Below, piece after piece: positions 1 through 8,245 of a DNA stretch of 64,000 nucleotides (position 1 is the stretch's first letter; every line of letters begins with the position of its first letter). Position numbers and translations under genes: made by a program. This stretch comes from Mesobacterium pallidum (GTDB lineage Bacteria > Pseudomonadota > Alphaproteobacteria > Rhodobacterales > Rhodobacteraceae), in contig NZ_JAIMID010000005.1 in the NCBI RefSeq assembly GCF_019966535.1, positions 186,001 to 250,000 of the forward strand. The letters are read 5' to 3'. The notes beneath the pieces are model-generated. The model was not told the DNA's origin, did not search any database, and was given only the letters and a program-made list of their open reading frames with translations.

Positions 1-41
1 AACACATAGGCCAGCGTCAGCAGGATCAGCCCTGCACGCAT
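1..41 (-). CDS. N-terminus of a membrane protein (partial, possibly MFS transporter)
   Basis: Only the first 13 codons lie in the window. An ATG at 39-41 is preceded on the minus strand by a GGAGG Shine-Dalgarno sequence about 8 bases upstream. The peptide starts MRAGLILLTLAYV, which looks like the start of a first transmembrane helix. Similar starts are familiar to me from Rhodobacterales MFS permeases, but 13 residues cannot prove that. It lies 39 bases downstream of the NDUFA9-like gene on the same strand and may be co-transcribed with it. Confidence 0.5.
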   Translation of the reverse strand, partial: MRAGLILLTLAYV

Positions 42-80
42 GTTCCGCCCCTCCTCCCAAAGGCGCGCGGGATGGCGGGA

Positions 81-1064
81 TTACTGCGTGCGCAGGTTCC
101 GCGCCGATTCCTTGATCGCGTCGTATTGCCCCGAGGGACGGAAGCGCCAGAGGTAGTCGGGCATGACCGCCTCCATCGCGACGGGGGTGATGCCGAGATC
201 GGCAAGGCCCTTGGCCCCGTCGGACACGACGTTGTCCTGGCGCAGGGTCACGACCTGGTCGCGGGTGATCATCCTGGGCACGATGCCAAGGCTCAGGCTG
301 CTGGCCGTCTCGAACACGCCGCCAAGGATGTTGCCCACCCAGAACGGCAGGTTCAGCACCAGCCGGCGACGGCGGATCACGCCCAGCATGGTCTGCATCA
401 GCTCGCGGAACGTGTTCACATCCGGCCCGCCCAGTTCGTAGATGCCGGGCTCGGCCTTGCCGGTCAGCGCCTTCTCGGCCGCCTCGGCGACGTTGTCGAC
501 ATAGACCGGCTGGAACTTCGACTCGCCGCCGACCACGGGCAGGATCGGGCCCATGCGAGTCATCCCGGCGAAACGGTTGAAGAAATCGTCCTCGGGCCCG
601 AAGATCACGCTGGGGCGCAGGATCGTGGCGGTCGGGAAGGCGTCGAGGATCGAGGCCTCGCCTTCGCCCTTGGACCGTTGGTAGGCGCTGTCGCTGTCGA
701 CATCGGCGCCAATGGCCGAGATGTGCACCATCTTGCCGACACCCAGCGCCGCGGCGATGCGCGCGATTCGGCCCGCGCCGGTCGCCTGCACGGCATCGAA
801 GTTGTTCTTGCCCTTCAGATCGAATGTGCCCACGCAGTTCATGACGGCGTCGGCGCCTTCCATCACGGCGCGCACGCTGTCATCGTCACGGATGTTGCAG
901 AACACGGGCTCGACCTGGCCCACGACACCGTAGGGCTTGACGAAGAGCGCCTCGTTCGGGCGCCGGACCGCGACGCGGACGCGCCATCCCTGTTTCGCCA
1001 TACGGCGTGCGATGTAGCGGCCGACGAAACCGGACCCACCGTAGATCGTGACAAGCTTGGACAT
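81..1064 (-). CDS. Complex I NDUFA9-subunit-like NAD(P)-binding protein
   Basis: Atypical short-chain dehydrogenase/reductase of the NDUFA9 (39 kDa complex I assembly subunit) family. The N-terminus has the Rossmann motif YGGSGFVGRYIARRM, followed by CNIRDDDS and HISAIGAD, then a SAYQRSKGEGE segment where the SDR Tyr/Lys pair usually sits. The C-terminus is the family's substrate or cofactor lobe. Length, about 327 residues, is normal. In bacteria these proteins bind NADPH and are thought to support membrane or respiratory functions; the exact role is unknown. Start choice: ATG at 1062-1064 has a GGAG six bases upstream, whereas the ATG two codons earlier has the GGAG almost touching it. Confidence 0.85.
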   Translation of the reverse strand: MSKLVTIYGGSGFVGRYIARRMAKQGWRVRVAVRRPNEALFVKPYGVVGQVEPVFCNIRDDDSVRAVMEGADAVMNCVGTFDLKGKNNFDAVQATGAGRIARIAAALGVGKMVHISAIGADVDSDSAYQRSKGEGEASILDAFPTATILRPSVIFGPEDDFFNRFAGMTRMGPILPVVGGESKFQPVYVDNVAEAAEKALTGKAEPGIYELGGPDVNTFRELMQTMLGVIRRRRLVLNLPFWVGNILGGVFETASSLSLGIVPRMITRDQVVTLRQDNVVSDGAKGLADLGITPVAMEAVMPDYLWRFRPSGQYDAIKESARNLRTQ

Positions 1065-1216
1065 TGGCATCTCCGGGCATGTTTCGAGACCTCATTACGC
1101 CGCGAAGCATCGCGAAACAAGGCGATACGGCGCATTCGTGGAAGGGGCCCGAAAAAGATGAAAAAAGTGCGTTGACAGTATCGGTGGCGCGGCTTAAACG
1201 CCCCTCCACGACACCG

Positions 1217-1302
<86 letters not shown>

Positions 1303-1303
1303 T

Positions 1304-1340
1304 AAAAAGCCTCTAAGGTTTCGACCTTGGAGGCTTTTTT
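1304..1340 (+). terminator. Rho-independent terminator of tRNA-Leu
   Basis: A 16-base stem with one G-T pair (1304-1319 with 1324-1339) closed by a TTCG tetraloop and ending in a T run. It begins two bases after the tRNA CCA end. It is nearly symmetrical, so it could also act on minus-strand transcripts. Confidence 0.93.
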
Positions 1341-1448
1341 GTGTCCACGACTTCCCTTACCCACCGTTCTGTCCCCCGTGTGATGGATGACATCGCCCCA
1401 CACTTGCACCCAAGGACACGATGCGGATCATCAGTCGGCTCTTTCGCT

Positions 1449-1733
1449 TTACATGACCCACAATCGGGACAGTAAGCCCCGATGAAAGATTGGCTGGCCG
1501 TCGTCTTGTTTCGAACCAAGGCGACGGCTTGGTTCTATTGGCCGCCGGGGCCTCGGGTTGTGGACAGCCTCTTTCAAGAGCGCCTTTTTGGCCCTCTCAA
1601 TCATGTCAGCGCCTCGACCGACGTAGCCGTCCAGCTCCTCCCTAGCCACTCGTTCATCGGCCTTCTTCTGAATGTTGCAGGCAACCGAGTGATGCCGCTC
1701 ATGCTCAAGAAAACTCTCGATGATCTGTATCAT
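1449..1733 (-). CDS. Hypothetical 94-residue protein (uncertain)
   Basis: An open frame in a lower-GC patch downstream of tRNA-Leu. The first 65 residues have a normal soluble, helical and charged composition (FLEHERHHSVACNIQKKADE, then GADMIERAKKALLKEAV). The last 30 residues look non-coding. At about 1520 an alternative minus-strand frame takes over (1313-1519) and carries CPDC, a further Cys and CKC, resembling a small zinc ribbon. The two may be one gene broken by a frameshift. No family is recognised. An AT-rich stretch at 1783-1815 could hold its promoter. Confidence 0.3.
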   Translation of the reverse strand: MIQIIESFLEHERHHSVACNIQKKADERVAREELDGYVGRGADMIERAKKALLKEAVHNPRPRRPIEPSRRLGSKQDDGQPIFHRGLLSRLWVM

Positions 1734-2023
1734 GGCAAAGCGTCCACCAATCTTCGCGCTCCGCCAGAGGACCTTTCACATGCCTCAAATTTTTTCTTTC
1801 AAAATACACATTTAACCACCTCGCATCGCTGTTTGCGACGCGTGTCCGTGGGAATGCGTTGGCACCTCTTCGCAGGCGCGTCGGATCATGTCGCTCAGAC
1901 ACCATGCGCACTTCGGTACCGCACAAGTAGGTTCACGCCCGCCAGGCTTCCTGATGCTTGCACGTCCCAGACCATAGATCGCTTCACGCGACGGCAGCTC
2001 CCTACGGCGACGGGGGCGTGACG
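1734..2023. other. Intergenic stretch with no supported gene
   Basis: Between the hypothetical frame and the GntR gene there are only short frames of improbable composition. A poly-A/T patch at 1783-1815 contrasts with the surrounding GC-rich DNA. Position after a tRNA gene and atypical base composition are compatible with the relic of an inserted element, but no integrase or direct repeat of the tRNA end was seen nearby. Confidence 0.5.
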
Positions 2024-2707
2024 CTATCTCTCCGAGTGGTTCGAGAGCAGTTTCCGGGCGATCGCCTTCGCTTCGTGCAGGTGGTCAGTCACCGCGGCAA
2101 GGGCGGCGTCGGGATCGTGATTGACCAGGGCCGTGCAGATAGACTGCATGTGCTCCGGGCCTGGCATGTCGCGCTGATCGCTGGTCAGCGTCAGGACCCG
2201 CAGCCGCGAGATCCGGCCGTTCAGCCGCTGCACGATCTCCCAGGCGATGTTGTGACGCGCCCCTTCGAAGATCAGCGCGTAGAATTGCGTCGCCGCCTTG
2301 AACAGCGCCCCCGGCGTTTGGTCCTGCCCTGCTCGTTTGAGATCCACCAAGGCCGTGTTCAGCCGCTGCGCCAGCTCGGGCGTCATGTTGCGCGCACAGG
2401 CCATCGCGGCGGCGGTCTCGAGCTTGAGGCGAATGTCGTAGATCTGCTGGGCGTCGTCCCAGTTCATCTCGGCCACGATCGGCCCGCGATTGGGCACATG
2501 CGACACCAGCCCCTCGGCGTCGAGGTACCGCAGCGTTTCCCGCACGACGGTGCGCGAGACGCCGAGCTGTTCGCAAAGCACCCGCTCTACAAGCCGATCC
2601 CCCGGCTTGAACACACCGTCAATGATCGCGTCCCGGATCTTTTCCAGGACGACATCCCGCAGCGTGATCGGCTGCTGCTCGATTTTGCTTAGCCCAATAT
2701 TTGACAT
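2024..2707 (-). CDS. GntR/FadR-family (FCD) transcriptional regulator
   Basis: Probable ligand-responsive regulator of the divergent catabolic operon starting at 2815. The N-terminus (about residues 12-80) is a winged helix with GDRLVERVLCEQLGVSRTVV RETL-type recognition segments. Residues 90-220 form the all-helical FCD effector domain, with the expected acidic and histidine metal-binding positions (DIRLKLE, then TDHLHEAKA near the end). Start taken at ATG 2705-2707 (MSNIGLSKIEQ), giving 227 residues, the usual length. The frame stays open further upstream, but that part lies in the promoter region and has no regulator-like sequence. Confidence 0.88.
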   Translation of the reverse strand: MSNIGLSKIEQQPITLRDVVLEKIRDAIIDGVFKPGDRLVERVLCEQLGVSRTVVRETLRYLDAEGLVSHVPNRGPIVAEMNWDDAQQIYDIRLKLETAAAMACARNMTPELAQRLNTALVDLKRAGQDQTPGALFKAATQFYALIFEGARHNIAWEIVQRLNGRISRLRVLTLTSDQRDMPGPEHMQSICTALVNHDPDAALAAVTDHLHEAKAIARKLLSNHSER

Positions 2708-2743
2708 GCGAGTCTGGATATCAGGCCCCGCGCGGCTCAACAA

Positions 2744-2761
2744 GATTGTTTGTACGATTGT
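2744..2761. promoter_or_regulatory. Candidate GntR operator: 12-bp-spaced direct repeat
   Basis: Two copies of GATTGT at 2744-2749 and 2756-2761 lie between the divergent GntR gene and the DUF1185 gene. The surrounding bases (TTGTACGATTGTAT) are AT-rich in a GC-rich genome. Position suggests an operator; the spacing of just over one helical turn is weak support. Confidence 0.3.
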
Positions 2762-2814
2762 ATTACGGTATTCCATCCTACAGTGAGACGATTCGACATT
2801 GATGGGAACCTTGA

Positions 2815-3417
2815 ATGCCTGCCGAAATCCGTAAGACCCTGCTGCATGTCGAAACGACATGGATCGAAGGGGGCAAAGCCGCGCCGACCCCGCTCAAGAT
2901 GATCGCGGCCATCGCCGTCATCCGTAACCCATGGGCCGGCATGGGCTTTGTCGACGACCTGCGCCCCGCCATCCTTGATGTTGCGCCCGAACTGGGCGCG
3001 CTGCTCACCGAAATGGTGCTCGAGGCGGCCGGCGGCGGCGACAAGGTGGAAGGCTACGGCAAGGCCGCCATCGTCGGCGTCAACGGCGAGATCGAACATG
3101 CCTCGGGGCTGATCCACACCCTGCGCTTCGGCAACCATTACCGCGAGGCAGTGGGGGCCAAGTCCTACCTGGCCTTCACCAACACGCGCGGGCCGGCCAA
3201 CGCATCGCTGCAGATCCCGCTGATGGACAAGAACGACGGCGGGCGGCGCAGCCATTACCTGACCATCCAGCTTTCGGTCGCGGACGCGCCCGGCCCGGAC
3301 GAGATCGTCGTGGCCCTTGGCGCCTCTATCGGCGGGCGTCCGCATCATCGCATCGGCGACCGCTATCAGGATCTGAAGGAACTGGGACATGACGTCGAAA
3401 ACCCTGCTTCTGTCTGA
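2815..3417 (+). CDS. DUF1185 (AA_synth) family protein
   Basis: A 200-residue protein of Pfam AA_synth (DUF1185). Structures of this family show a Bacillus-chorismate-mutase-like fold, but no reaction is established to my knowledge. Conserved-looking parts are the N-terminal IRKTLLHVETTWIEGGK, the central GKAAIVGVNGEIEHASGLIH, and the C-terminal GDRYQDLKELG. It is first in the GntR-linked operon and overlaps the next gene, an alpha/beta hydrolase, by 29 bases. The presence of an aldehyde dehydrogenase and an alcohol dehydrogenase downstream suggests a catabolic rather than biosynthetic role. Confidence 0.88.
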   Translation: MPAEIRKTLLHVETTWIEGGKAAPTPLKMIAAIAVIRNPWAGMGFVDDLRPAILDVAPELGALLTEMVLEAAGGGDKVEGYGKAAIVGVNGEIEHASGLIHTLRFGNHYREAVGAKSYLAFTNTRGPANASLQIPLMDKNDGGRRSHYLTIQLSVADAPGPDEIVVALGASIGGRPHHRIGDRYQDLKELGHDVENPASV

Positions 3418-4201
3418 GGACGGCCGGCGCCTGTCCTACCGCGAGGCGGGTCATGGCGCGCCGCTGGTCCTGATCCACGGCGTCGGCATGCAATCGGCGG
3501 CCTGGGCGCCGCAGTTGCGGGCGCTGTCGGACAGCTACCGGGTGCTGGCGCTGGACATGCCGGGGCACGGGGGCAGCAGCCCTTTGCCAGCCGAGGCGGA
3601 CCTGCCGGCTTTCGTCGCCTGGCTTGACGAGGCGTTGTCGGCCCTGGCGCTCGGCCCGGTCAGCCTGGCCGGCCACTCGATGGGGGCGCTTGTCTCGGGC
3701 GGCTACGCGGTCACCCACCCCGACCGGGTGGCCCGGGTGGCGCTTTTGAACGGCGTCTTCCGGCGTGCGCCGGCGGCCCGTGCCGCCGTCGAGGCGCGCG
3801 CGACCGAGATCCGCTGCGGTACAATCGACATCGCCGCCCCGCTGGCACGCTGGTTCGGTGACGACCGCGATCACGAGGCGGCGCGCCGCGCGGTGGCGGG
3901 CTGGCTCGGCGAGGTTTCGCATACGGGCTATGCCACGGCCTACGGGGCCTTCTCGCGCGGGGACGACGTCTATGCCGACCGCTTGGGCGCGTTCCGTGGC
4001 CCGTTGCTGGCCCTGACCGGCGACCTGGACCCCAATTCCACCCCCGAGATGGCGCGGGCCATGGCCGGCGCTGCGCCGCACGGCCGCGCCGTGATCATCG
4101 AGGGCCATCGCCACATGGTGAACCTGACCGACCCGGACCGGGTCAACCGCGAGCTGCGCGCCTGGCTCGAGCTGCCGCTCGATGCCGAGTCGGTGCCCTG
4201 A
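3389..4201 (+). CDS. Alpha/beta-fold hydrolase
   Basis: A 270-residue serine hydrolase. The oxyanion segment LIHGVGM is at about residues 28-34, the nucleophile elbow GHSMG places Ser97, the acid is probably the Asp in TGDLDP, and the base is the His in EGHRHMVN near residue 250. The lid (about 125-195) is alanine-rich. The sequence resembles ring-cleavage or amide/ester hydrolases of catabolic operons (RutD/MhpC style); the substrate is unknown. It starts inside the DUF1185 gene, so the two are translationally coupled. Confidence 0.88.
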   Translation: MTSKTLLLSEDGRRLSYREAGHGAPLVLIHGVGMQSAAWAPQLRALSDSYRVLALDMPGHGGSSPLPAEADLPAFVAWLDEALSALALGPVSLAGHSMGALVSGGYAVTHPDRVARVALLNGVFRRAPAARAAVEARATEIRCGTIDIAAPLARWFGDDRDHEAARRAVAGWLGEVSHTGYATAYGAFSRGDDVYADRLGAFRGPLLALTGDLDPNSTPEMARAMAGAAPHGRAVIIEGHRHMVNLTDPDRVNRELRAWLELPLDAESVP

Positions 4202-4283
4202 ACCGCATGGCCCCAGGCCGACGTGACGCAAACCCAGTGCCCGCCGCGCCGCCCACGGCGGCGCCGGGAAGGAGACCAAGGAC

Positions 4284-5750
4284 ATGCAGACCTTCCAGCA
4301 CTACATCGACGGCGCGTTCCACGATGCGCCCTCAAGTTTCGAAAGCCTCGATCCCGCGACCGGCCAGCCCTGGGCGCGGATGCCCGAAGCCCGCGCCGAC
4401 GAGGTGAACGCGGCCGTGGCCGCCGCCCGCCGCGCCTTTCACGGGGCCGAGTGGGCCGGGCTGACTGCCAGCCAGCGCGGCAAGCTGCTGCTGCGCCTCG
4501 CCGACCTCGTCGAACAGAACGCCCGGCTGCTGGCCGAGATCGAAACCCGCGACACCGGCAAGATCATCCGCGAGACCAGCGCGCAGATTGCCTATGTCGC
4601 GGAATATTATCGCTACTACGCGGGCCTGGCCGACAAGATCGAGGGCGCGCACCTGCCGATCGACAAGCCCGACATGGAGGTCTGGCTGCGCCGCGAGCCG
4701 GTCGGCGTCGTCGCGGCCGTCGTGCCGTGGAACTCGCAACTGTTCCTGTCTGCGGTCAAGATTGGCCCGGCGCTGGCGGCCGGCTGCACGGTGGTCCTGA
4801 AGGCGTCCGAGGACGGTCCGGCCCCGATGCTGGAATTTGCCCGGATCTTCGACCAGGCCGGCTTTCCGCCCGGCGTGCTGAACGTCATCACCGGCTTCGG
4901 CCCGGAGTGCGGCGCCGTGCTGACGCGCCATCCCGAGGTTGACCATGTCGCCTTTACCGGCGGCCCGACTGCGGGCCGGCAGATCGTGCGCAACTCGGCC
5001 GAGAACCTCGCCTCCACCTCGCTGGAGCTGGGTGGCAAATCGCCATTCATCGTCTTCGAGGACGCCGATATCGACAGCGCGGTCAATGCGCAGGTCTCGG
5101 GCATCTTCGCGGCCACGGGCCAAAGCTGTGTCGCCGGCTCGCGCCTGCTGGTGCAGAATTCCATCCGAGAGACGTTTCTCGGGCGGCTGCGGGACAAGGC
5201 CGAGCAGATCGTCATCGGCAGCCCCGCCGACATGGCGACCGAGGTCGGCCCGCTCTGCACCGCGCGGCAACGCGACACCGCCGTGCGGCTCTGCGAGCTG
5301 TCGGTCACGCAGGGCGCGCGACTGGTGACCGGTGGCCGCGCCATCGACGGCGATGGCCACTATTTCCCGCCGACCATCCTTGATTGCACGGAGGCCCCGA
5401 CGGCCGCCTGCCTGACCGAGGAATTCTTTGCCCCCGTCCTGTCGGCGCAGGGCTTCGACACCGAAACCGAGGCGCTGGCGCTGGCCAATGACACCGCCTA
5501 CGGGCTGGCCTCGGGGGTCTTCACCCGCGACCTGACCCGGGCGCACCGGATGATCCGCGGCATCCGCGCCGGCGTGGTCTGGGTGAACACCTACCGCGCC
5601 GTCAGCCCCATGGCCCCCTTTGGCGGGCACGGCCTGTCGGGCCATGGCCGCGAAGGCGGCCTTGCCGCCGCGCTCGACTACACGCGTATCAAGACCGTCT
5701 GGCTCCGCACCAGCGACGCGCCGATCCCGGACCCGTTCATCATGCGGTGA
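4284..5750 (+). CDS. Aldehyde dehydrogenase (NAD(P)+)
   Basis: A 488-residue member of the ALDH superfamily, which oxidises an aldehyde to the acid. The NAD-binding region includes VPWNSQLFLSAVKIGPALA and FTGGPTAGR. The general base is Glu248 in SLELGGKSP and the catalytic cysteine is Cys282 in GQSCVAGSR. Length is normal. GGAG lies about 12 bases upstream of the ATG. Third gene of the GntR-linked operon, 82 bases after the hydrolase; it probably oxidises an aldehyde released by an upstream step. Confidence 0.93.
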   Translation: MQTFQHYIDGAFHDAPSSFESLDPATGQPWARMPEARADEVNAAVAAARRAFHGAEWAGLTASQRGKLLLRLADLVEQNARLLAEIETRDTGKIIRETSAQIAYVAEYYRYYAGLADKIEGAHLPIDKPDMEVWLRREPVGVVAAVVPWNSQLFLSAVKIGPALAAGCTVVLKASEDGPAPMLEFARIFDQAGFPPGVLNVITGFGPECGAVLTRHPEVDHVAFTGGPTAGRQIVRNSAENLASTSLELGGKSPFIVFEDADIDSAVNAQVSGIFAATGQSCVAGSRLLVQNSIRETFLGRLRDKAEQIVIGSPADMATEVGPLCTARQRDTAVRLCELSVTQGARLVTGGRAIDGDGHYFPPTILDCTEAPTAACLTEEFFAPVLSAQGFDTETEALALANDTAYGLASGVFTRDLTRAHRMIRGIRAGVVWVNTYRAVSPMAPFGGHGLSGHGREGGLAAALDYTRIKTVWLRTSDAPIPDPFIMR

Positions 5751-5870
5751 CCCTTTCCCATACACGCAACTTCAGTGAAAAGGAGTTTACTGACAGGAAA
5801 ACTCTTCCTCTGACCCAACCCGGCTGAGTCCCCAAGAAACCAACCAGCTTTCTACCCAACAGGATACACC

Positions 5871-6704
5871 ATGAAACCGACACCCCGCCTTATCGCCCTA
5901 GCCCTTTCCGCCTGCGTTGGCCTGGCCGCCGCGGCCCAGGCCCAGGACTGCGAAACCACGATCGACGCCGCGCTGCTGACCGAAGACGGCAAGCTGACCA
6001 TGGCGGTCAGCCCGACCCTGCCGCCGATGGCCTATGCCGAATCCGACGGTACCCTGAAAGGCCTGCGCATCGAACTTGGGGTCGAAGTCGCCAAGCGTCT
6101 CTGCCTCGAACCCGACTTCATCTCGACCGAATATGCCACCATGGTGCCCGGCCTGCAGGGCGGCCGCTGGGACCTGATCGACGCCGGTCTCTTCGTCACG
6201 CCCGCACGGCTCGAGATCATGTACATGATCCCCTACGAGAACCTCGCCATCTCGATCTCGACCGCCATGGGCGACGAGTCGATCAAGACCATCGAAGACC
6301 TGTCCGGCAAGCGCGTCAGCACCGACATTGGCGGCTATGCCGAGGCCAAGATGCGCCAACTCAACAAGGAGTTCGAAGAGAAGGGCCTCGAGACCATCGA
6401 TATCGCGCTGTTCGACAATTACGCCACGGTCTACCAGGCACTCCGCGCCGGCCAGGTCGAGGCCGCGGTGTCGATCGACCCGGTCGCCAAGCTGTACAGC
6501 GAAAGCGGCGAATTCGCCCATGCGCTGGCCGGCCTCTACGCCACGCCCGGTTCGCTCGCCTTCGGCAGCACCGACATTGCCGAGCCGGTGACGAAGGTCA
6601 TGCAGGAGATGAACGCGGACGGCTGGCTGCCCGAGCTGATGGCGCGCTACGGCGTGGGCCAGGCGGGCGACGGAAGCATCGCGCTGAAAGGCCCCGGTCT
6701 CTGA
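5871..6704 (+). CDS. ABC transporter substrate-binding protein, polar amino acid type
   Basis: Periplasmic solute-binding protein of family 3 (277 residues). It has a clear Sec signal peptide with cleavage after the AQA of AAAQAQDC (about residue 24). The mature part shows family signatures LTMAVSPTLPPMAY, LKGLRIELGVEVAKRL and DLIDAGLFVTPARLEIM. It precedes a matching permease and ATPase, so it should deliver an amino-acid-like substrate to them. A hairpin follows the gene. Confidence 0.9.
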   Translation: MKPTPRLIALALSACVGLAAAAQAQDCETTIDAALLTEDGKLTMAVSPTLPPMAYAESDGTLKGLRIELGVEVAKRLCLEPDFISTEYATMVPGLQGGRWDLIDAGLFVTPARLEIMYMIPYENLAISISTAMGDESIKTIEDLSGKRVSTDIGGYAEAKMRQLNKEFEEKGLETIDIALFDNYATVYQALRAGQVEAAVSIDPVAKLYSESGEFAHALAGLYATPGSLAFGSTDIAEPVTKVMQEMNADGWLPELMARYGVGQAGDGSIALKGPGL

Positions 6705-6727
6705 TCGCCCCAGGCGACACATCAATC

Positions 6728-6750
6728 GGCGCCGCGACCCTCGCGGCGCC
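6728..6750 (+). terminator. Perfect 10-bp stem-loop between binding-protein and permease genes
   Basis: GGCGCCGCGA (6728-6737) pairs completely with TCGCGGCGCC (6741-6750) around a 3-base loop. There is no T run, so it more likely acts as an RNA-stabilising or partial-termination element. Such hairpins after binding-protein genes commonly give higher expression of the binding protein than of the membrane subunits. Confidence 0.7.
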
Positions 6751-6798
6751 AGCTCTCTCCGGCGCGGAACGGCGCAACAAGCTCACGAGGAGACCATC

Positions 6799-7494
6799 GT
6801 GAAAGGTTGGAACTGGGACGGGTTCTTCGAGTACCTGACCAATACATACATTCTTGAAGGCGCAGCCGTGACGCTGGGTCTGACCATCGCGGCCATGAGC
6901 CTCGGCCTGGTCGCGGGCTGCTTCGTGGCGCTGCTGCGGATGAGTCCGTTCCGGATTCTCAACAAGATCGCCTATTTCTACACCTGGCTGATCCGGGGGA
7001 CGCCGCTGCTGGTCCAGCTGATCATCATCTATACCGGCCTGCCGCAACTTGGCATCAAGTTCAGCGTGCTCGAAGCCACGCTGATCGGCCTGGTGATGAA
7101 CGAGGCCGCCTACCTGTCTGAAATCATCCGGTCGGGCATCAGCTCGGTTCCGAAGGGGCAAAGCAACGCCGCCCGCGCCGTCGGCATGACCGACGTGCAG
7201 ATGATGCGCTACATCGTGGCGCCACAGGCCGCGCGGATCATCATCCCGCCGCTGGGCAACTCGGTGAACGGCTGCCTCAAGACCACCTCGATCGCGTCGA
7301 TCATCTCGATGGAAGAGCTGCTGCGCCGCACCCAGGTGCTAATCCAGGAAAAGTTCATGGTGCTCGAGCTCTTCGTCGTGGCCGCGCTGTACTACCTGCT
7401 GATGACGACCGCCTGGGACCTCGTCCAGCGGCGGATCGAACGGCATTTTGGCCGCGGCTACGACATCAAGGCCGACACGGCCGAACAACGCTGA
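6799..7494 (+). CDS. ABC transporter permease, polar amino acid type (HisM/GlnP family)
   Basis: A 231-residue inner-membrane protein with about five hydrophobic helices. The start is GTG with GAGGAG seven bases upstream. It shows the family pattern FYTWLIRGTPLLVQL and the EAA loop (SNAARAVGMTDVQMMRYIVAPQAARIIIPPLGN), seen here in two pieces around residues 118-150. Only one permease gene is present, so it probably forms a homodimer. The stop lies 9 bases before the ATPase start. Confidence 0.92.
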   Translation: MKGWNWDGFFEYLTNTYILEGAAVTLGLTIAAMSLGLVAGCFVALLRMSPFRILNKIAYFYTWLIRGTPLLVQLIIIYTGLPQLGIKFSVLEATLIGLVMNEAAYLSEIIRSGISSVPKGQSNAARAVGMTDVQMMRYIVAPQAARIIIPPLGNSVNGCLKTTSIASIISMEELLRRTQVLIQEKFMVLELFVVAALYYLLMTTAWDLVQRRIERHFGRGYDIKADTAEQR

Positions 7495-7503
7495 GGAATG
7501 ACC

Positions 7504-8244
7504 ATGAAACCAATGATCGTGCTCGAAGATGTCGACAAGTGGTACGGCAAGTCCTTCCAGGTGCTGCAATCCTGCTCCCTGTCCGTCTCGCCCGGAGAGG
7601 TCGTGGTGGTCTGCGGCCCCTCCGGCTCGGGCAAGTCGACCCTGATCAAATGCGTCAACGGGCTTGAACCCGTGCAGGGCGGCCGCATCACCGTCAAGGA
7701 CATGGAGGTGACCGGCGCCAGGGCCGACCTGCCCAAGCTGCGGTCGCATGTGGGGATGGTGTTCCAGCACTTCGACCTGTTCCCCCACATGACGGTGACC
7801 GAAAACATCTGCATCGGCCAGACCAAGGTGCTGGGCCGCAGCCGGGCAGAGGCCGAGGCCAAGGCCGCCGCCCTGCTCGAGCGGGTCGGGATGACGGCCC
7901 ATGCCCGGAAATACCCGATCCAGCTGTCGGGCGGCCAGCAGCAGCGGATCGCCATCGCACGGGCGCTGGCGATGGACCCTGTCGCCCTGCTGTTCGACGA
8001 ACCGACATCGGCACTTGATCCCGAGATGATCACCGAGGTGCTCGACGTCATGGTCGGGTTGGCCAAGGAGGGCATGACCATGCTCGTCGTGACCCACGAG
8101 ATGGGCTTTGCCCGCAAGGTCGCGGACCGCGTGGTCTTCATGGATGGCGGCGAGGTGGTCGAGGACACCCCGACCGACGATTTCTTTGCCGCGCCGAAAA
8201 GCCAGCGTGCGGTCGAATTCCTGTCCAAGATCCTGGCGCATTGA
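7504..8244 (+). CDS. ABC transporter ATP-binding protein, polar amino acid type
   Basis: Energy-coupling ATPase for the preceding permease. Walker A is GPSGSGKST, the Q-loop is in GMVFQHFDLFPHMT, the signature is LSGGQQQR, Walker B is LLFDEPTSALDP, and the switch histidine is in VVTHEMGFA. All catalytic residues are present. Start: the AGGA at 7494-7497 is six bases before the ATG at 7504 but directly abuts the in-frame ATG at 7498, so 7504 is preferred (246 residues). Confidence 0.94.
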   Translation: MKPMIVLEDVDKWYGKSFQVLQSCSLSVSPGEVVVVCGPSGSGKSTLIKCVNGLEPVQGGRITVKDMEVTGARADLPKLRSHVGMVFQHFDLFPHMTVTENICIGQTKVLGRSRAEAEAKAAALLERVGMTAHARKYPIQLSGGQQQRIAIARALAMDPVALLFDEPTSALDPEMITEVLDVMVGLAKEGMTMLVVTHEMGFARKVADRVVFMDGGEVVEDTPTDDFFAAPKSQRAVEFLSKILAH

Positions 8245-8245
8245 C

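Noticed and set aside
1705..1926. A 73-codon minus-strand frame
   Set aside because: No start signal, no family, overlaps the better candidate at 1449-1733.
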